Shown here: positions 45,590-54,858 of the stretch, piece after piece | Layout of the letters: each line of letters begins with the position of its first letter | Numbering within the stretch: the first letter of the stretch is position 1 | Source of the DNA: Pyrococcus yayanosii CH1 | GTDB taxonomy: Archaea; Methanobacteriota_B; Thermococci; Thermococcales; Thermococcaceae | NCBI RefSeq assembly: GCF_000215995.1 | Contig: NC_015680.1 | Location: 372,001-436,000 of the forward strand | Direction of reading: 5' to 3' | Length of the DNA: 64,000 nt | Position numbers and translations under genes: made by a program | The notes under the pieces: model-generated | Seen by the model: the letters and a program-made list of their open reading frames with translations, nothing else | Told to the model about the DNA's origin: nothing | Database searches by the model: none

Positions 45590-46066
45590 ATGAGCTGGAC
45601 GACTCCCAAAAAGGCGATAATGCTCGCCGCAACCGCGGAGGGCGGTACGAAGCTGAACGCATTCGACAACGCCCTCCTCAAGATGGGAATCGGGAACGTT
45701 AACCTCGTCAAGCTCAGCAGTGTTATACCCGCTCACATCGAGTGGCTCGACGAGCTTCCTAAGAACATCCCCATAGGGATGCTCTTGCCCACCGTTTATG
45801 CTCACATAGAGAGCGATGAGCCCGGTTCAACGATAAGCGCAGCCCTCGGCGTCGGCATAAGCGAGGGGAACGAGGGTGGCTTGATATACGAGTACGCGGG
45901 CTACTGCACGAAGAAGGAGGCCGAGGAGATGGTGAGGAAGATGGTCGAGGAAGGCTTTCGAGTCAGAGGCTGGAAGCTCAAAGAGTTTAGGGTTGTCTCG
46001 GCCGAGATAACCGTCAAGGACAGACCCGCCGCCGCCATCGCCGCAGTTATAATGTTCCCCTACTGA
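45590..46066 (+). CDS. pdaD: Pyruvoyl-dependent arginine decarboxylase
   Basis: 158 residues from ATG 45590 after GGTGGGAGGGA. The proenzyme self-cleaves between S43 and S44 in VKLSSVIPAH to form the pyruvoyl group on the new alpha chain. It makes agmatine from arginine, the first step to the polyamines these hyperthermophiles need. A TATA-like ACCTTTAAAAG lies about 55 bp upstream. The stop overlaps the convergent PP-loop gene by 7 bp. Confidence 0.95.
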   Translation: MSWTTPKKAIMLAATAEGGTKLNAFDNALLKMGIGNVNLVKLSSVIPAHIEWLDELPKNIPIGMLLPTVYAHIESDEPGSTISAALGVGISEGNEGGLIYEYAGYCTKKEAEEMVRKMVEEGFRVRGWKLKEFRVVSAEITVKDRPAAAIAAVIMFPY

Positions 46067-46845
46067 CTGAACCTCTTCACGATTTTCTCTGCCTCCCTTA
46101 GCGTCTCCTCATCGCAGTTCCAGCACATCACCTCGAAGCTTGGCACCCTGACGCTCATCCTCACCTTCTTCCTTCGGGCCAGCCTGCTAATCACGTAGTT
46201 CACCTTATAGGCGAGGTCCATAAGCTCAGGCGTTATCCTTTCCTCCCTGTCGATGTACTGAAGAGGGCACCCTTCTCGCCACTGCCTCCTTCTCCCGTGC
46301 TCGTACATTCTGTAGGGCCTTATCCCGGCCTCCTCGGCTAGGGCCTCGACTTCTTCGGCCCTGTATTTTATCAGTGGTCTGAAAAAGGGAATCCCTATTC
46401 TGGGGAGCTCGCAGAGCCTGATATCTCCGGGGCACTGGTCGAGGAGGGCCCCGATTATCTTATCGTTGGCATTATCCCCCTTTGCAAGCACGGAAAAGCC
46501 GTTATTAAGGGCAAACCACTTGGCGTTCCACAGCATGACCTTCTTGCAGTGGATGCAGATAGGTCCCTTCCGCCCTATAGCCTCTCGAAGGAGGCCTTCC
46601 GTGATGTCAACTAGATAGTGCTCGACGCCGATCTCTTTTGTGAATTTCATCGCCCAGCTGCGAACCTCGGGCCAGCTCCAGCGGTGGAAGAACGTCAGGG
46701 CGGCTACATCAAGCCCGGCCTTTTTTAGCAGGTATAGGGTAAGAGAGCTGTCTTTTCCACCGGAAAAGAGGACGAGAATCCTCTTTTCGTAGAGACCAAC
46801 CTCTTCTGCGAAGATCCTTACATCCTCAATGACATTCTCAAGCAT
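46060..46845 (-). CDS. PP-loop ATPase (tRNA thiolation / TtuA-like family)
   Basis: 261 residues from ATG 46845, about 28 bp after the TATA-like CCTTTTAAGC. The PP-loop LVLFSGGKDSSLTLYLL adenylates a substrate. CIHCKK in the middle and CWNC at the C-terminus could hold an iron-sulphur cluster or zinc, as in TtuA/TtcA-type tRNA 2-thiolation enzymes. The precise target base is not predictable. Confidence 0.83.
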   Translation of the reverse strand: MLENVIEDVRIFAEEVGLYEKRILVLFSGGKDSSLTLYLLKKAGLDVAALTFFHRWSWPEVRSWAMKFTKEIGVEHYLVDITEGLLREAIGRKGPICIHCKKVMLWNAKWFALNNGFSVLAKGDNANDKIIGALLDQCPGDIRLCELPRIGIPFFRPLIKYRAEEVEALAEEAGIRPYRMYEHGRRRQWREGCPLQYIDREERITPELMDLAYKVNYVISRLARRKKVRMSVRVPSFEVMCWNCDEETLREAEKIVKRFSQ

Positions 46846-46949
46846 GAAGAAAAACCGCCGGCGGGGCTTAAAAGGATTGGGGGCCATTTGGAGATGTCGG
46901 CCCCCTGGGGGTCCCGAGGTCATCGCAACCCAAGGTACTCCTCGGGCAT

Positions 46950-47191
46950 TCAAAGGTTGGATGTCGGGTTTATCTTCCTTTCGCTACCCTTAGCCGTCGT
47001 AGCTATGAGAACCCTGCTGATCCACCTCTCCTTTATGTAGCGGAGTAGCGGATGAGCTCCAGAAAAGGCAAGTTCTTATGCGATATGTGGCTCAGAACTG
47101 TTCTTTCCGCAATTTCAAGGCCGATCTCGGCTGCCTCATCCACGTTGTTGTGGTATGGATCGTTAAAGCCTGGGACGAGCCTTAGCGGGGC
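46950..47191 (-). pseudogene. Frameshifted gene fragment of unknown family
   Basis: On the minus strand one frame reads PLRLVPGFNDPYHNNVDEAA then VLSHISHKNLPFLELIRY and stops at 47033. A second frame resumes at once with YIKERWISRVLIATTAKGSE and stops at 46950, so a single frameshift splits them. There is no start codon and no N-terminal domain. Residue patterns are clearly coding. I cannot name the family. Confidence 0.55.
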
Positions 47192-47236
47192 TTAGGAGTG
47201 AGAAGCTACCCCCACATGCTTATGTTCCTAGAAGCT

Positions 47237-47589
47237 TTACTCCACTCTCACGGGTTTCACGCCGAGAATCCTGATATAGCGCTGGAAGCCCTTCTCATCA
47301 ACGATGTGGAATTCGAAGGGATGATTGTCTGGAAGATCGGCCAGCTCTTCAATCCTTATCTCGAGCTCGGCCCTCTCGCGGGGAGTTTTCGGCGCTTCTC
47401 TGACCTTTATGAGAAGGTCAACGTCGCTCCCCATTTTCCCTAACGAACTCGGCAACCTTTTCTTGGCTGAACTGCCTGCTCAGCGAGAAAAGTCGCGAGG
47501 CTGTACTTTCCATCCTTAAACGCCCTATTGGCGAACTCGAGAAAGTCGGAGGAGCGCTCGAGCAGCATCTTGACTTCCTCGTAGTGCAT
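47237..47589 (-). pseudogene. Collapsed HEPN/MNT (nucleotidyltransferase) gene pair
   Basis: ATG 47589, behind GGTGGTGGA, starts MHYEEVKMLLERSSDFLEFA and ATFLAEQAVQ, the first helices of a HEPN domain, then breaks off (stop 47440). A second frame reads FSQEKVAEFVRENG, an MNT N-terminus. A third frame (to 47237) gives SDVDLLIKVREAPKTP, the MNT active-site strand, but the GSxxxG loop before it is missing. Deletions have thus fused the remains of two adjacent genes. Such pairs are toxin-antitoxin modules; this one cannot work. Confidence 0.75.
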
Positions 47590-47636
47590 TCCACCACCGG
47601 TAGGGCTTTAACTTCAGCCGAAATTAATACCTTTCG

Positions 47637-48101
47637 ATGAGGAAGTTCATCGCGGACATGATGCTTGGCCGCTTGGCCCGCTGGCTCCGCCTTTACGGCT
47701 ACGACACCCTCTACGGTGTTGAGGACGACGATGATATACTCAGGATTGCCCGGGCCGAGCAGAGGATAATCCTCACGCGGGACTCAGGCCTCGCGGAAAG
47801 GGCTTCCCGACTCGGCATTCCCGTCATCTTGATTAGGGCCAACTCCCTTGAAGAGCAGGTTGCCCAACTGAGGGAGGAAGGTGTCGAGTTCGAGGAACTG
47901 TTCCCAGCGGGGGCCCGCTGTCCCAAATGCAATGGCCCGATAAAGCCTACAAGAAAGGAGGAGGTTAGGGGAAAGGTTCCACCGAGCGTTTACGAGGCCT
48001 ATGACGAATTCTACGTCTGCGAGAGTTGTGGACAGATATACTGGCCTGGAAGGCAGTGGAGGGAGATTGTGAAGATGGACAAGATGCTGAGAGGTGGTTG
48101 A
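47637..48101 (+). CDS. Mut7-C (PIN-like) RNase domain protein with zinc ribbon
   Basis: 154 residues. FIADMMLGRLARWLRLYGYDT, a PIN-like acidic start, and RIILTRDSGLAERA supply the conserved aspartates of the Mut7-C/DUF82 fold. The second half has a zinc ribbon CPKCNG..CESCGQIYW. A nuclease role on RNA is inferred. It abuts the next gene (stop 48101, ATG 48102), an operon with mptE. Confidence 0.88.
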   Translation: MRKFIADMMLGRLARWLRLYGYDTLYGVEDDDDILRIARAEQRIILTRDSGLAERASRLGIPVILIRANSLEEQVAQLREEGVEFEELFPAGARCPKCNGPIKPTRKEEVRGKVPPSVYEAYDEFYVCESCGQIYWPGRQWREIVKMDKMLRGG

Positions 48102-48800
48102 ATGGAGTGGGAGGAGTGGAAACCCTTCTACGAGCGGATAGTGAGAGAGATGGGATACTCCGTGGAGAGGGATAGGGAAGCTGCGGAGCTTTTGCGGGCG
48201 GTGCTCCTTGAGAACGATACGTACCTTCTGAAGGAGGAGCTCGAGGTCGTGGTTGGGAAGAAGGTTTACGTCTTCGGCGCCGGCCCGAGCCTTGAAAAGG
48301 TCCTTGAAGAGCATGACTTCTCAGATGGGACGCTCATAGCAGCCGATGGTGCAACAACAGCGCTCCTCGAACGCGAAATAATTCCTGACATAGTTGTTAC
48401 CGACCTGGACGGCAGGCTCCTCGATCTGAGGAAGGCCAACGAGAAGGGAGCCTTCATGGTGATTCACGCCCACGGTGACAACATGGATAAAATCGGGGCT
48501 TATGGAGCCCTCTTCGATAACGTCTTGGGAACATGCCAGACGGAGCCCCTCGACATAATTTACAACTTCGGAGGTTTTACGGATGGGGACAGGGCAGCGT
48601 TCCTTGCGGAGGCTCTTGGGGCTGAGAAGATAATCCTCGTAGGCTTTGATTTCGGCTCCTTCGTCGGCAAATGGAGCAAGCCGTGGCTCAAAGAACATGC
48701 TCCCTTGTGGGAGAGCAAGGCAAAGAAATTCGCGTTTGCCAAGGAACTTCTGCGGTGGTTGGAGGAAAACGGCAGTGCCAAGCTTGTGTGGTTTCAATGA
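48102..48800 (+). CDS. mptE: 6-Hydroxymethyl-7,8-dihydropterin pyrophosphokinase (MptE-like)
   Basis: 232 residues. KVYVFGAGPSLEKVL, LIAADGATTALLEREIIPDI and VVTDLDGRLLDLRKA form the DUF115/MptE nucleotide-binding and metal sites; IILVGFDFGSFVGKWSKP closes it. It activates the pterin for tetrahydropterin-type coenzyme synthesis in archaea. No spacer separates it from the Mut7-C gene. Confidence 0.9.
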   Translation: MEWEEWKPFYERIVREMGYSVERDREAAELLRAVLLENDTYLLKEELEVVVGKKVYVFGAGPSLEKVLEEHDFSDGTLIAADGATTALLEREIIPDIVVTDLDGRLLDLRKANEKGAFMVIHAHGDNMDKIGAYGALFDNVLGTCQTEPLDIIYNFGGFTDGDRAAFLAEALGAEKIILVGFDFGSFVGKWSKPWLKEHAPLWESKAKKFAFAKELLRWLEENGSAKLVWFQ

Positions 48801-48851
48801 ACAACGAAAACAATATTAAGTACTAACAACGACTAAAGTCTGGTGGTGGCT

Positions 48852-50594
48852 ATGAACTCGGCCGTTCTCATCCTGATAGCGGCCGTGATATACGTATTCT
48901 TTTACATGACGTATGGTAAGGCCCTCCAGAACAAGGTTGTCAGGGCTGACCCTAACAGGCCCACTCCTGCCCACAGGCTCTACGACGGCGTGGACTACGT
49001 GCCAGCGCATCCCCTTGTCCTCTACGGTCACCACTTCGCCAGCATAGCCGGTGCTGGCCCCATAGTTGGTCCAGCCCTAGCCATAGCTTGGGGATGGTTG
49101 CCGGCAATACTCTGGATATGGTTCGGCAACGTCTTCATAGGAGCAGTGCATGACTACCTGGCCCTCATGGCATCCGTCCGCTACGATGGTAAGTCCATCC
49201 AGTGGATAGCGGGCAAAATAATGAGCAAGAGGACAGGTGTAGCCTTCGAGATCTACATATGGTTCACGCTACTGCTCGTGGTGGCAGCGTTCGTTGCTGT
49301 GACCGCTAAGCTACTGACAACTACGCCACAGGCCGCCACGGCGACTATACTATTCCTGCTGATAGCACTACTGCTCGGGTGGTTGCTCTACAGGGTCAAG
49401 ATAAACTTCTATCTTGGAACGGCCATAGGGCTTATTCTCTTGGCCCTGGCAGTCTGGATTGGCCTCAAGCATCCGTTGATTTTCGTCAGCGGACAGACGG
49501 ATGTAACTAATGTTGCCGCGTACACAACGGCCTACCACTACTGGAACATCATCCTGATGATTTACATAATCGTGGCATCCTCACTGCCCGTCTGGATGCT
49601 CCTCCAGCCCAGAGACTACCTTAACGCTTACATCCTCTGGTTTGGCCTCCTCATCGGCGGTATAGCCTTCATCGGCATTGCAAAGACATTTGAAGCTCCA
49701 GCCTACACGGGCTTCGTTGCTAACGTCGTGGCCAAGCAACCCTCCCCGTTCTGGCCCACAATACCACTCGTTATCGCCTGTGGAGCACTAAGCGGATTCC
49801 ACTCTCTTGTAGGTTCTGGAACGTCGAGTAAGCAACTTGACAACGAGCTCCATGGCCTCCTCGTCGGATATGGTGGCATGTTCACTGAGGGCTTTCTCAG
49901 CACCATAGTCATTACGGCCATAGGCGTGTACGGCGTCAAGCTAACGGGTGTCAGCGTGGCGGAGTGGGGAAGCCAGTACATCTTCAAGGGAGGTCTCGGA
50001 ACCTTCATAGGTGGTTACGCGAACGGTCTCCACGACTTCTACGGCCTTGACATGGACCTCGGCAAGACCTTCGCTACCCTGTGGATCTCGGCCTTCACTC
50101 TGACATCCCTTGATACGGCCACGAGGCTTGGAAGATTCGCCTGGCAGGAGCTCTTCGGAATGATAGCGGACACGGGCAAGGGCATCATGAGGGTAATAAC
50201 CAACAAGTGGGTCGCCTCTGCTATAATAGCCCTTCTTGGAACAGCCCTCGCTTGGAACTCAGGCTATAAAGTCCTCTGGCCGGCCTTCGCCGCAATGAAC
50301 CAGCTCCTTGCCTCGATAGCCCTCATGACATCAGCCCTCTGGGTGGCCAAGGTGCAGAAAGCTGGTAAGTGGAGCTACGCAGTCCTGATACCGGCACTGT
50401 TCCTCTGGGTGACGGTGACGGCCGCAATAATCTGGTACATCTTCGAGGTACCACTACCGAACCTCCTTACGACAATCGGAACCAAGGGCGCCCTCCTCGT
50501 CGGCTTAGTCCTCAACGTCCTCCTCGCCTACGACTTCTATCTCGCCTGGAAGAGACCTGCGGAGGAGTACGTAAAGGAGGCCACTCCGGCCTGA
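48852..50594 (+). CDS. cstA: CstA family peptide/pyruvate transporter
   Basis: 580 residues from ATG 48852 after GGTGGTGGCT, with about sixteen membrane helices. HHFASIAGAGPIVGPALA and GCVHD-like VFIGAVHDYLAL, and TSSKQLDNELHGLLVGYGGM are CstA signatures. Family members import peptides or pyruvate on starvation; a peptide-fermenting organism fits either. A T-rich tract follows the stop. Confidence 0.92.
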   Translation: MNSAVLILIAAVIYVFFYMTYGKALQNKVVRADPNRPTPAHRLYDGVDYVPAHPLVLYGHHFASIAGAGPIVGPALAIAWGWLPAILWIWFGNVFIGAVHDYLALMASVRYDGKSIQWIAGKIMSKRTGVAFEIYIWFTLLLVVAAFVAVTAKLLTTTPQAATATILFLLIALLLGWLLYRVKINFYLGTAIGLILLALAVWIGLKHPLIFVSGQTDVTNVAAYTTAYHYWNIILMIYIIVASSLPVWMLLQPRDYLNAYILWFGLLIGGIAFIGIAKTFEAPAYTGFVANVVAKQPSPFWPTIPLVIACGALSGFHSLVGSGTSSKQLDNELHGLLVGYGGMFTEGFLSTIVITAIGVYGVKLTGVSVAEWGSQYIFKGGLGTFIGGYANGLHDFYGLDMDLGKTFATLWISAFTLTSLDTATRLGRFAWQELFGMIADTGKGIMRVITNKWVASAIIALLGTALAWNSGYKVLWPAFAAMNQLLASIALMTSALWVAKVQKAGKWSYAVLIPALFLWVTVTAAIIWYIFEVPLPNLLTTIGTKGALLVGLVLNVLLAYDFYLAWKRPAEEYVKEATPA

Positions 50595-50616
50595 TTTTTC
50601 TCCTTTCTTTTTTGGG
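50595..50616 (+). terminator. T-rich tract after cstA
   Basis: TTTTTCTCCTTTCTTTTTTGGGG directly follows the cstA stop; two T runs without a hairpin are the usual archaeal termination signal. The next gene's GGGGTGATGTC site starts right after it, so read-through may occur. Confidence 0.4.
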
Positions 50617-50624
50617 GTGATGTC

Positions 50625-50897
50625 ATGTTTTTGGAGAGCCTTAGGGAGTTCCTAAGAGGGTTCTTTCAGTCCTTCAAGGATCAGTCAACCGAGTATATTG
50701 AATTCGAGCTCAGAGAGCTCGAGAACGTTTTTGCTCTCCTCCTTATGGGCTCCTTCATTGGGATACCCAGTCCGCCCACCACCCTAACTTTGAGGTTGCT
50801 CCCCCACATGGCCAGGGAGTTCATCGTGATGCAGAGGCGTGCAGAGAACCTCGACGATGTGTTCGCCGAACTTGCGGGCCTCTTCGAGGTGACGTGA
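50625..50897 (+). CDS. Small conserved protein upstream of ArsA
   Basis: 90 residues, helical, starting MFLESLREFLRGFF with an amphipathic helix and containing a hydrophobic stretch (FALLLMGSFIGIPSPPTTL) that could be a short membrane segment. It ends 1 bp before the ArsA-family ATPase start, so the two are tightly coupled. Family not recognised; a partner of the ATPase is the obvious guess. Confidence 0.72.
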   Translation: MFLESLREFLRGFFQSFKDQSTEYIEFELRELENVFALLLMGSFIGIPSPPTTLTLRLLPHMAREFIVMQRRAENLDDVFAELAGLFEVT

Positions 50898-50898
50898 G

Positions 50899-51879
50899 AT
50901 GAGAGAGTGCTTCCTCCCCAAGAAAGGTTATAGAGCGGTGTTCGTCATAGGAAAGGGGGGCGTAGGAAAGACAACGATGAGTGCCGCAATCTCCTTGGCA
51001 CTTGCCCAGAAGGGCTACAGGACGCTCGTGGTTTCCCTGGATCCCGCCCATAACCTTGGGGACGTGCTCGGGGTCAGGCTAGAGGACAGGCCCAGGGAGA
51101 TCGCGGAAAATCTCTACGCGAGCGAAGTGGATATGGAGGGAATGATAAAAGCCTACCTCAAGCACATTGAGGAGACCCTAAAGCACACCTACAGGTATCT
51201 TACCGTGATAAACCTCGAGAAGTACTTTGAGGTCCTGCGCTATAGTCCTGGAATCGAGGAATATGCAACCCTTGAGGTCATCAGGAGAGTACTTAGCCGG
51301 GGCGATGAGTGGGATGTAATAATCTTTGATACTCCTCCTACAGGCCTCACCCTCCGCGTGCTCGCCCTTCCCCGCATAGCAAGGACGTGGGCCGACAAGC
51401 TGATAGAGCTGAGGCTGAAGATACTTGATAGAAGGAAGGCGATAGAGAAGATACACGGAGAGAGAAAGTTCAAGCTGCCAAGTGACCCCCATGAAGACGC
51501 TGTTCTCAGGGAGCTCATGGCCTATAGGGAGGAGGTTAGCGATATAGAGGCTGTTCTAACGGATCCCGAGAAGACGAGCGTCGTGGCGGTCATGAACCCC
51601 GAGATGCTACCCCTTTACGAGACGGAGAGGGCGTTTGCTATGCTGAGGAGGTTCGGCATTCCGTTCACCCTCATCGTCATGAACAAAATCCTGAGGCTAG
51701 AGAATCCACCGGATGAGCTTAGGGTAAAGATGGAAGCGCAGGAGAAAGTCTTGGGGCTTGTTGAGGAAAAGTTTCCTGGTGTCGAGGTCATCCGCATACC
51801 AATGATGGCCGAGGAGCCAAGAGGGCTTGAGAAGCTGATTGAACTCGGAAAGGTTATAGTGGAGGGTGGCCCATGGTGA
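50899..51879 (+). CDS. ArsA/Get3-family ATPase
   Basis: 326 residues. Deviant Walker A GKGGVGKTTMS at about 18-28, switch I DPAHNLGDVLG and Walker B region VIIFDTPPTGLTLRVLALP are those of the ArsA/Get3 family. No CxxC zinc pair is visible. It may target tail-anchored proteins or act with membrane partners rather than pump arsenite; no ArsB is nearby. Flanked by a small protein gene and a membrane-anchored protein gene (7-bp overlap). Confidence 0.9.
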   Translation: MRECFLPKKGYRAVFVIGKGGVGKTTMSAAISLALAQKGYRTLVVSLDPAHNLGDVLGVRLEDRPREIAENLYASEVDMEGMIKAYLKHIEETLKHTYRYLTVINLEKYFEVLRYSPGIEEYATLEVIRRVLSRGDEWDVIIFDTPPTGLTLRVLALPRIARTWADKLIELRLKILDRRKAIEKIHGERKFKLPSDPHEDAVLRELMAYREEVSDIEAVLTDPEKTSVVAVMNPEMLPLYETERAFAMLRRFGIPFTLIVMNKILRLENPPDELRVKMEAQEKVLGLVEEKFPGVEVIRIPMMAEEPRGLEKLIELGKVIVEGGPW

Positions 51880-52520
51880 GCTCTGACGTAATTCTTATCG
51901 TGATGGTTCTTGCGGGTGTCGCGACCCTCCAGTTCTATAAAGGACGTAGAATCAACCTCCTCCTGATGCAACATTACCTTAAAAGTATCGAGGATATCGT
52001 GAGACCGGAGGACAAGAACTACATCTGGCTTGGCGGTTACGTCGGCTTCAAGGCCGAGTACAAGGTTAGACGAGATAACGTGGAGAAGTTCGAGTACACG
52101 CTGACCCTTTTACCAAGGCAGAGCCTTCTATATTTTCCAGTATCGAAGCTCATAAGCAGGCATGACAAGCTTTACATCGTCGTCAGGCCCAGCTTTGAGA
52201 TCACGAGGGAAATCCATCTCATTCAGAAGGGCTACTACAGGATCAAGCCGAAGATAGAGAACGAGCCCCTGCTCGTGAGGGATGTAATCGATGTCGGGGG
52301 CGTTCAGTTCGAGGTTCTCTTCGAGAAGAGGGCGGACATAGAGAGGCTGGTCGAATTCGTGAAGGGCTTTTCCAACGTGAGAAACGTGAAGCACGTATCC
52401 CTTGTTCCTAGCACCAACGTTATCTATGTCTTCCTGAAGCCCGAGCCCGAGACGATAAAAAAAGATGTAAAGAACGTGCTCAGCTTCGTAAAGATGTTCC
52501 CAAGGGAAATGAGGCGTTAG
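51873..52520 (+). CDS. N-terminally anchored protein of unknown function
   Basis: 215 residues. One N-terminal helix (VILIVMVLAGVATLQFYKG) is followed by a soluble alpha/beta domain (YTLTLLPRQSLLYFPVSKLI, LIQKGYYRIKPKIENEP). The start overlaps the ArsA-family stop by 7 bp, so three genes make one operon. No motif recognised. It ends in a 4-bp convergent overlap with hypE. Confidence 0.75.
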   Translation: MVSSDVILIVMVLAGVATLQFYKGRRINLLLMQHYLKSIEDIVRPEDKNYIWLGGYVGFKAEYKVRRDNVEKFEYTLTLLPRQSLLYFPVSKLISRHDKLYIVVRPSFEITREIHLIQKGYYRIKPKIENEPLLVRDVIDVGGVQFEVLFEKRADIERLVEFVKGFSNVRNVKHVSLVPSTNVIYVFLKPEPETIKKDVKNVLSFVKMFPREMRR

Positions 52521-53527
52521 CAGACCCTCGGGATCGGGTCCCCAACGGGTGGCTCCAAAAAGCGCTTTCCTCCTATGCCCGTCTCCATCAAGACCTTGCC
52601 GCGGTATTCGCCGATTACTTCTCCAATTATTGCCGCATTCCTGCCCTTCTCCGTCTTTCTCATTGCCTCCAAAGCTTCTTCTGCGAACTCTCTCGCCACG
52701 CTCATAACGACCTTGCCCTCGTTGGCCACGTCGAAGGGGCTTATTCCAAGCATCTCGCTGGCCGCCCTGACCTCCGGCCTCACCGGGACGTCAGCCTCCC
52801 TTATCAGTATACCCACGTTGGCCTTTCTGGCCATCTCGTTGAGGGCGTTACTTAAACCACCCCTCGTCGGGTCTTTCATGGCGTGGATGTTTTCCCATCC
52901 TATCGCCTTCGCTACTGCCTCGACGACCTCCCACACAGGGGCCACGTCACTCTTCAGCTCCGTCTCAAAGCTTATCCCCTCGCGGTGGCTCATAAGTGCT
53001 ATTCCATGGTCCCCTATCGTGCCGCTGACGAGGATAACATCTCCTATTTGGGCCCCAGCATCACTTATCGGCCTCTCTGCAATTCCGATTCCCGCCGTGA
53101 TTATGAACATCCCTATCCCTTCCTCGACGACCTTGGTGTCCCCAGTGACTATCGGGACGGGCACTTCCTTTGCGGTCTCGTCCATTGAGCGAAGGATTCT
53201 TACGAGGTCGTCCCCGTCAAATCCCTCACCGATTATCATGGAGTTTGCGAGGGCTATTGGCTTGGCACCCATTACCGCCAAGTCGTTCACGGTTCCGCTT
53301 ACCGCTAAGCGACCTATGTCGCCGCCCGGAAAGAATATTGGCTTAACGGTGTGGCCGTCTATCGTGAAAACGATGTGCTTGTCGCCGAAGGGTATCGTCG
53401 CGCCGTCGTCGAGCGCATCCAGACCTACTCCGCCGGCGCTCTTGAGCGTTAGGTTCTTCAGGATTACATCCCTGAGGAGCTCTTCCATAACCTCTCCACC
53501 GGCACCGTGCTCCAGCCTGATCTTCAT
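52517..53527 (-). CDS. hypE: Hydrogenase maturation protein HypE
   Basis: 336 residues from ATG 53527 after GGTGAACC; GTG 53536 is inside that site. AIR synthase-related fold with IRLEHGAGGEVMEELL, DDGATIPFG, TGDTKVVE and HAMKDPTRGGLSNAL. The C-terminal PRVC cysteine carries the carbamoyl group that HypE dehydrates to thiocyanate, giving the cyanide ligand of the NiFe site. Hydrogenase structural genes are not in the window. Confidence 0.96.
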   Translation of the reverse strand: MKIRLEHGAGGEVMEELLRDVILKNLTLKSAGGVGLDALDDGATIPFGDKHIVFTIDGHTVKPIFFPGGDIGRLAVSGTVNDLAVMGAKPIALANSMIIGEGFDGDDLVRILRSMDETAKEVPVPIVTGDTKVVEEGIGMFIITAGIGIAERPISDAGAQIGDVILVSGTIGDHGIALMSHREGISFETELKSDVAPVWEVVEAVAKAIGWENIHAMKDPTRGGLSNALNEMARKANVGILIREADVPVRPEVRAASEMLGISPFDVANEGKVVMSVAREFAEEALEAMRKTEKGRNAAIIGEVIGEYRGKVLMETGIGGKRFLEPPVGDPIPRVC

Positions 53528-53614
53528 CCGGTTCACCTTGTGGCCCTTATACCCCCATGGCCTTAAGAACGAAACGGTTTATAACCCGGAGTTGAATTGG
53601 AGGTGGGGATGGGC

Positions 53615-54583
53615 ATGTTCGGAAAGCTTAGGGAGAAGCTGAAGGCCTTCGTGAAGAGGGTCGAGGAGAACGTCGAGAGGGAGGAGGAAGAGGCCAAGAA
53701 AAAGGGACTCCTAGACAGGCTTATTCAGGTGGAGATAAAGGAGAAGGACGTTGATGAGGCTCTCGACGAGCTTGAACTCGAACTTCTGGAGGCGGACGTG
53801 GCTCTGGAAGTTGTAGACGCCCTCAGGGAGAAGATAAAGGAAAGGCTCGTCGGTAAAAAGGTTCGGATAGGCACGGACAAGGCGAAAGTTATCGAAGAGG
53901 CCGTTAAGGAGGCCGTCCTTGAGATCCTCAGGCCCGAGAGGGAAGTGGATCTCCTTGAGGAGATAAAGAAGTCCGAGAAGCCCTACGTGATACTCTTCGT
54001 CGGGTTCAATGGTTCGGGGAAAACCACGACGATAGCAAAGCTTGCACACTGGCTCAAGAAGAATGGCCTGAGCGTTGTCATCGCGGCCAGCGACACCTTC
54101 AGGGCAGGGGCCATAGAGCAGCTTGAGGAGCATGCCAGACGCGTTGGGGTGAGGGTTATAAAGCACGATTACGGGGCTGACCCTGCCGCCGTCGCCTACG
54201 ACGCCATCCAGCACGCGAAGGCTAGGGGAATAGACGTCGTTCTCATAGACACGGCCGGAAGAAGCGAGACGAACAGGAATTTGATGGACGAGATGCGGAA
54301 GATAGCCCGCGTCACGAGGCCGAACCTCGTGATCTTTGTCGGTGACGCTCTGGCTGGGAACGCCATAGTCGAGCAGGCCCGTCAATTTAACGAGGCCGTG
54401 AGGATAGGGGGCGTCATCCTCACCAAGCTCGATGCGGATGCGAGGGGCGGTGCTGCGCTGAGCATAAGCCACGTCATAAACGCTCCAATACTCTTCGTCG
54501 GCGTTGGCCAAGGCTACGATGACCTAAGGCCATTTGATGAGAAGTGGTTCATCGAGAGGATATTTGGGGAGGCGGAGGCATGA
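53615..54583 (+). CDS. ftsY: Signal recognition particle receptor FtsY
   Basis: 322 residues from ATG 53615, eight bases after GGAGGTGG. A charged N-terminal helix ([20 protein letters not shown]) binds the membrane, then the NG domain: G1 [26 protein letters not shown]3 [12 protein letters not shown] and G4 [10 protein letters not shown]. It docks ribosome-SRP complexes at the Sec translocon. The stop overlaps the next ATG (ATGA). Confidence 0.96.
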   Translation: MFGKLREKLKAFVKRVEENVEREEEEAKKKGLLDRLIQVEIKEKDVDEALDELELELLEADVALEVVDALREKIKERLVGKKVRIGTDKAKVIEEAVKEAVLEILRPEREVDLLEEIKKSEKPYVILFVGFNGSGKTTTIAKLAHWLKKNGLSVVIAASDTFRAGAIEQLEEHARRVGVRVIKHDYGADPAAVAYDAIQHAKARGIDVVLIDTAGRSETNRNLMDEMRKIARVTRPNLVIFVGDALAGNAIVEQARQFNEAVRIGGVILTKLDADARGGAALSISHVINAPILFVGVGQGYDDLRPFDEKWFIERIFGEAEA

Positions 54584-54858
54584 TTAAGGAAACCGGTTAT
54601 GGCGTCCTCCTTTCCCTCTACGTTAGACCCAACGCGAAAAAGAACGCGGTTGAGGGAATCGACGAGTGGAGGGAAAGGATAAAGGTCAGCGTAACAGCAC
54701 CGCCCGTAGGCGGAAAGGCCAACAGGGAGCTCGTTAAGTTCCTCTCAAAGCTACTGGGTGCCGAGGTTGAGATAGTCAGGGGAGAGACGAGCAGGGAGAA
54801 GGACGTTCTCGTGAAGGGAAAAACCGTGGAAGAGGTAAAGAAGAAGCTGGGACTTTAG
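54580..54858 (+). CDS. DUF167 (YggU-like) protein
   Basis: 92 residues from the ATG overlapping the ftsY stop. [20 protein letters not shown] and [20 protein letters not shown] are the DUF167 signature regions; [14 protein letters not shown] follows. Small alpha/beta protein of unknown function, found widely. Translational coupling to ftsY is by a 4-bp overlap. Its 3' end overlaps the convergent MBL hydrolase by 4 bp. Confidence 0.92.
   Translation: MIKETGYGVLLSLYVRPNAKKNAVEGIDEWRERIKVSVTAPPVGGKANRELVKFLSKLLGAEVEIVRGETSREKDVLVKGKTVEEVKKKLGL

Noticed and set aside
47198-47443. Plus-strand ORF of 81 codons across the HEPN/MNT remnant
   Set aside because: It is antisense to the clear MNT fragment and resembles no protein family.
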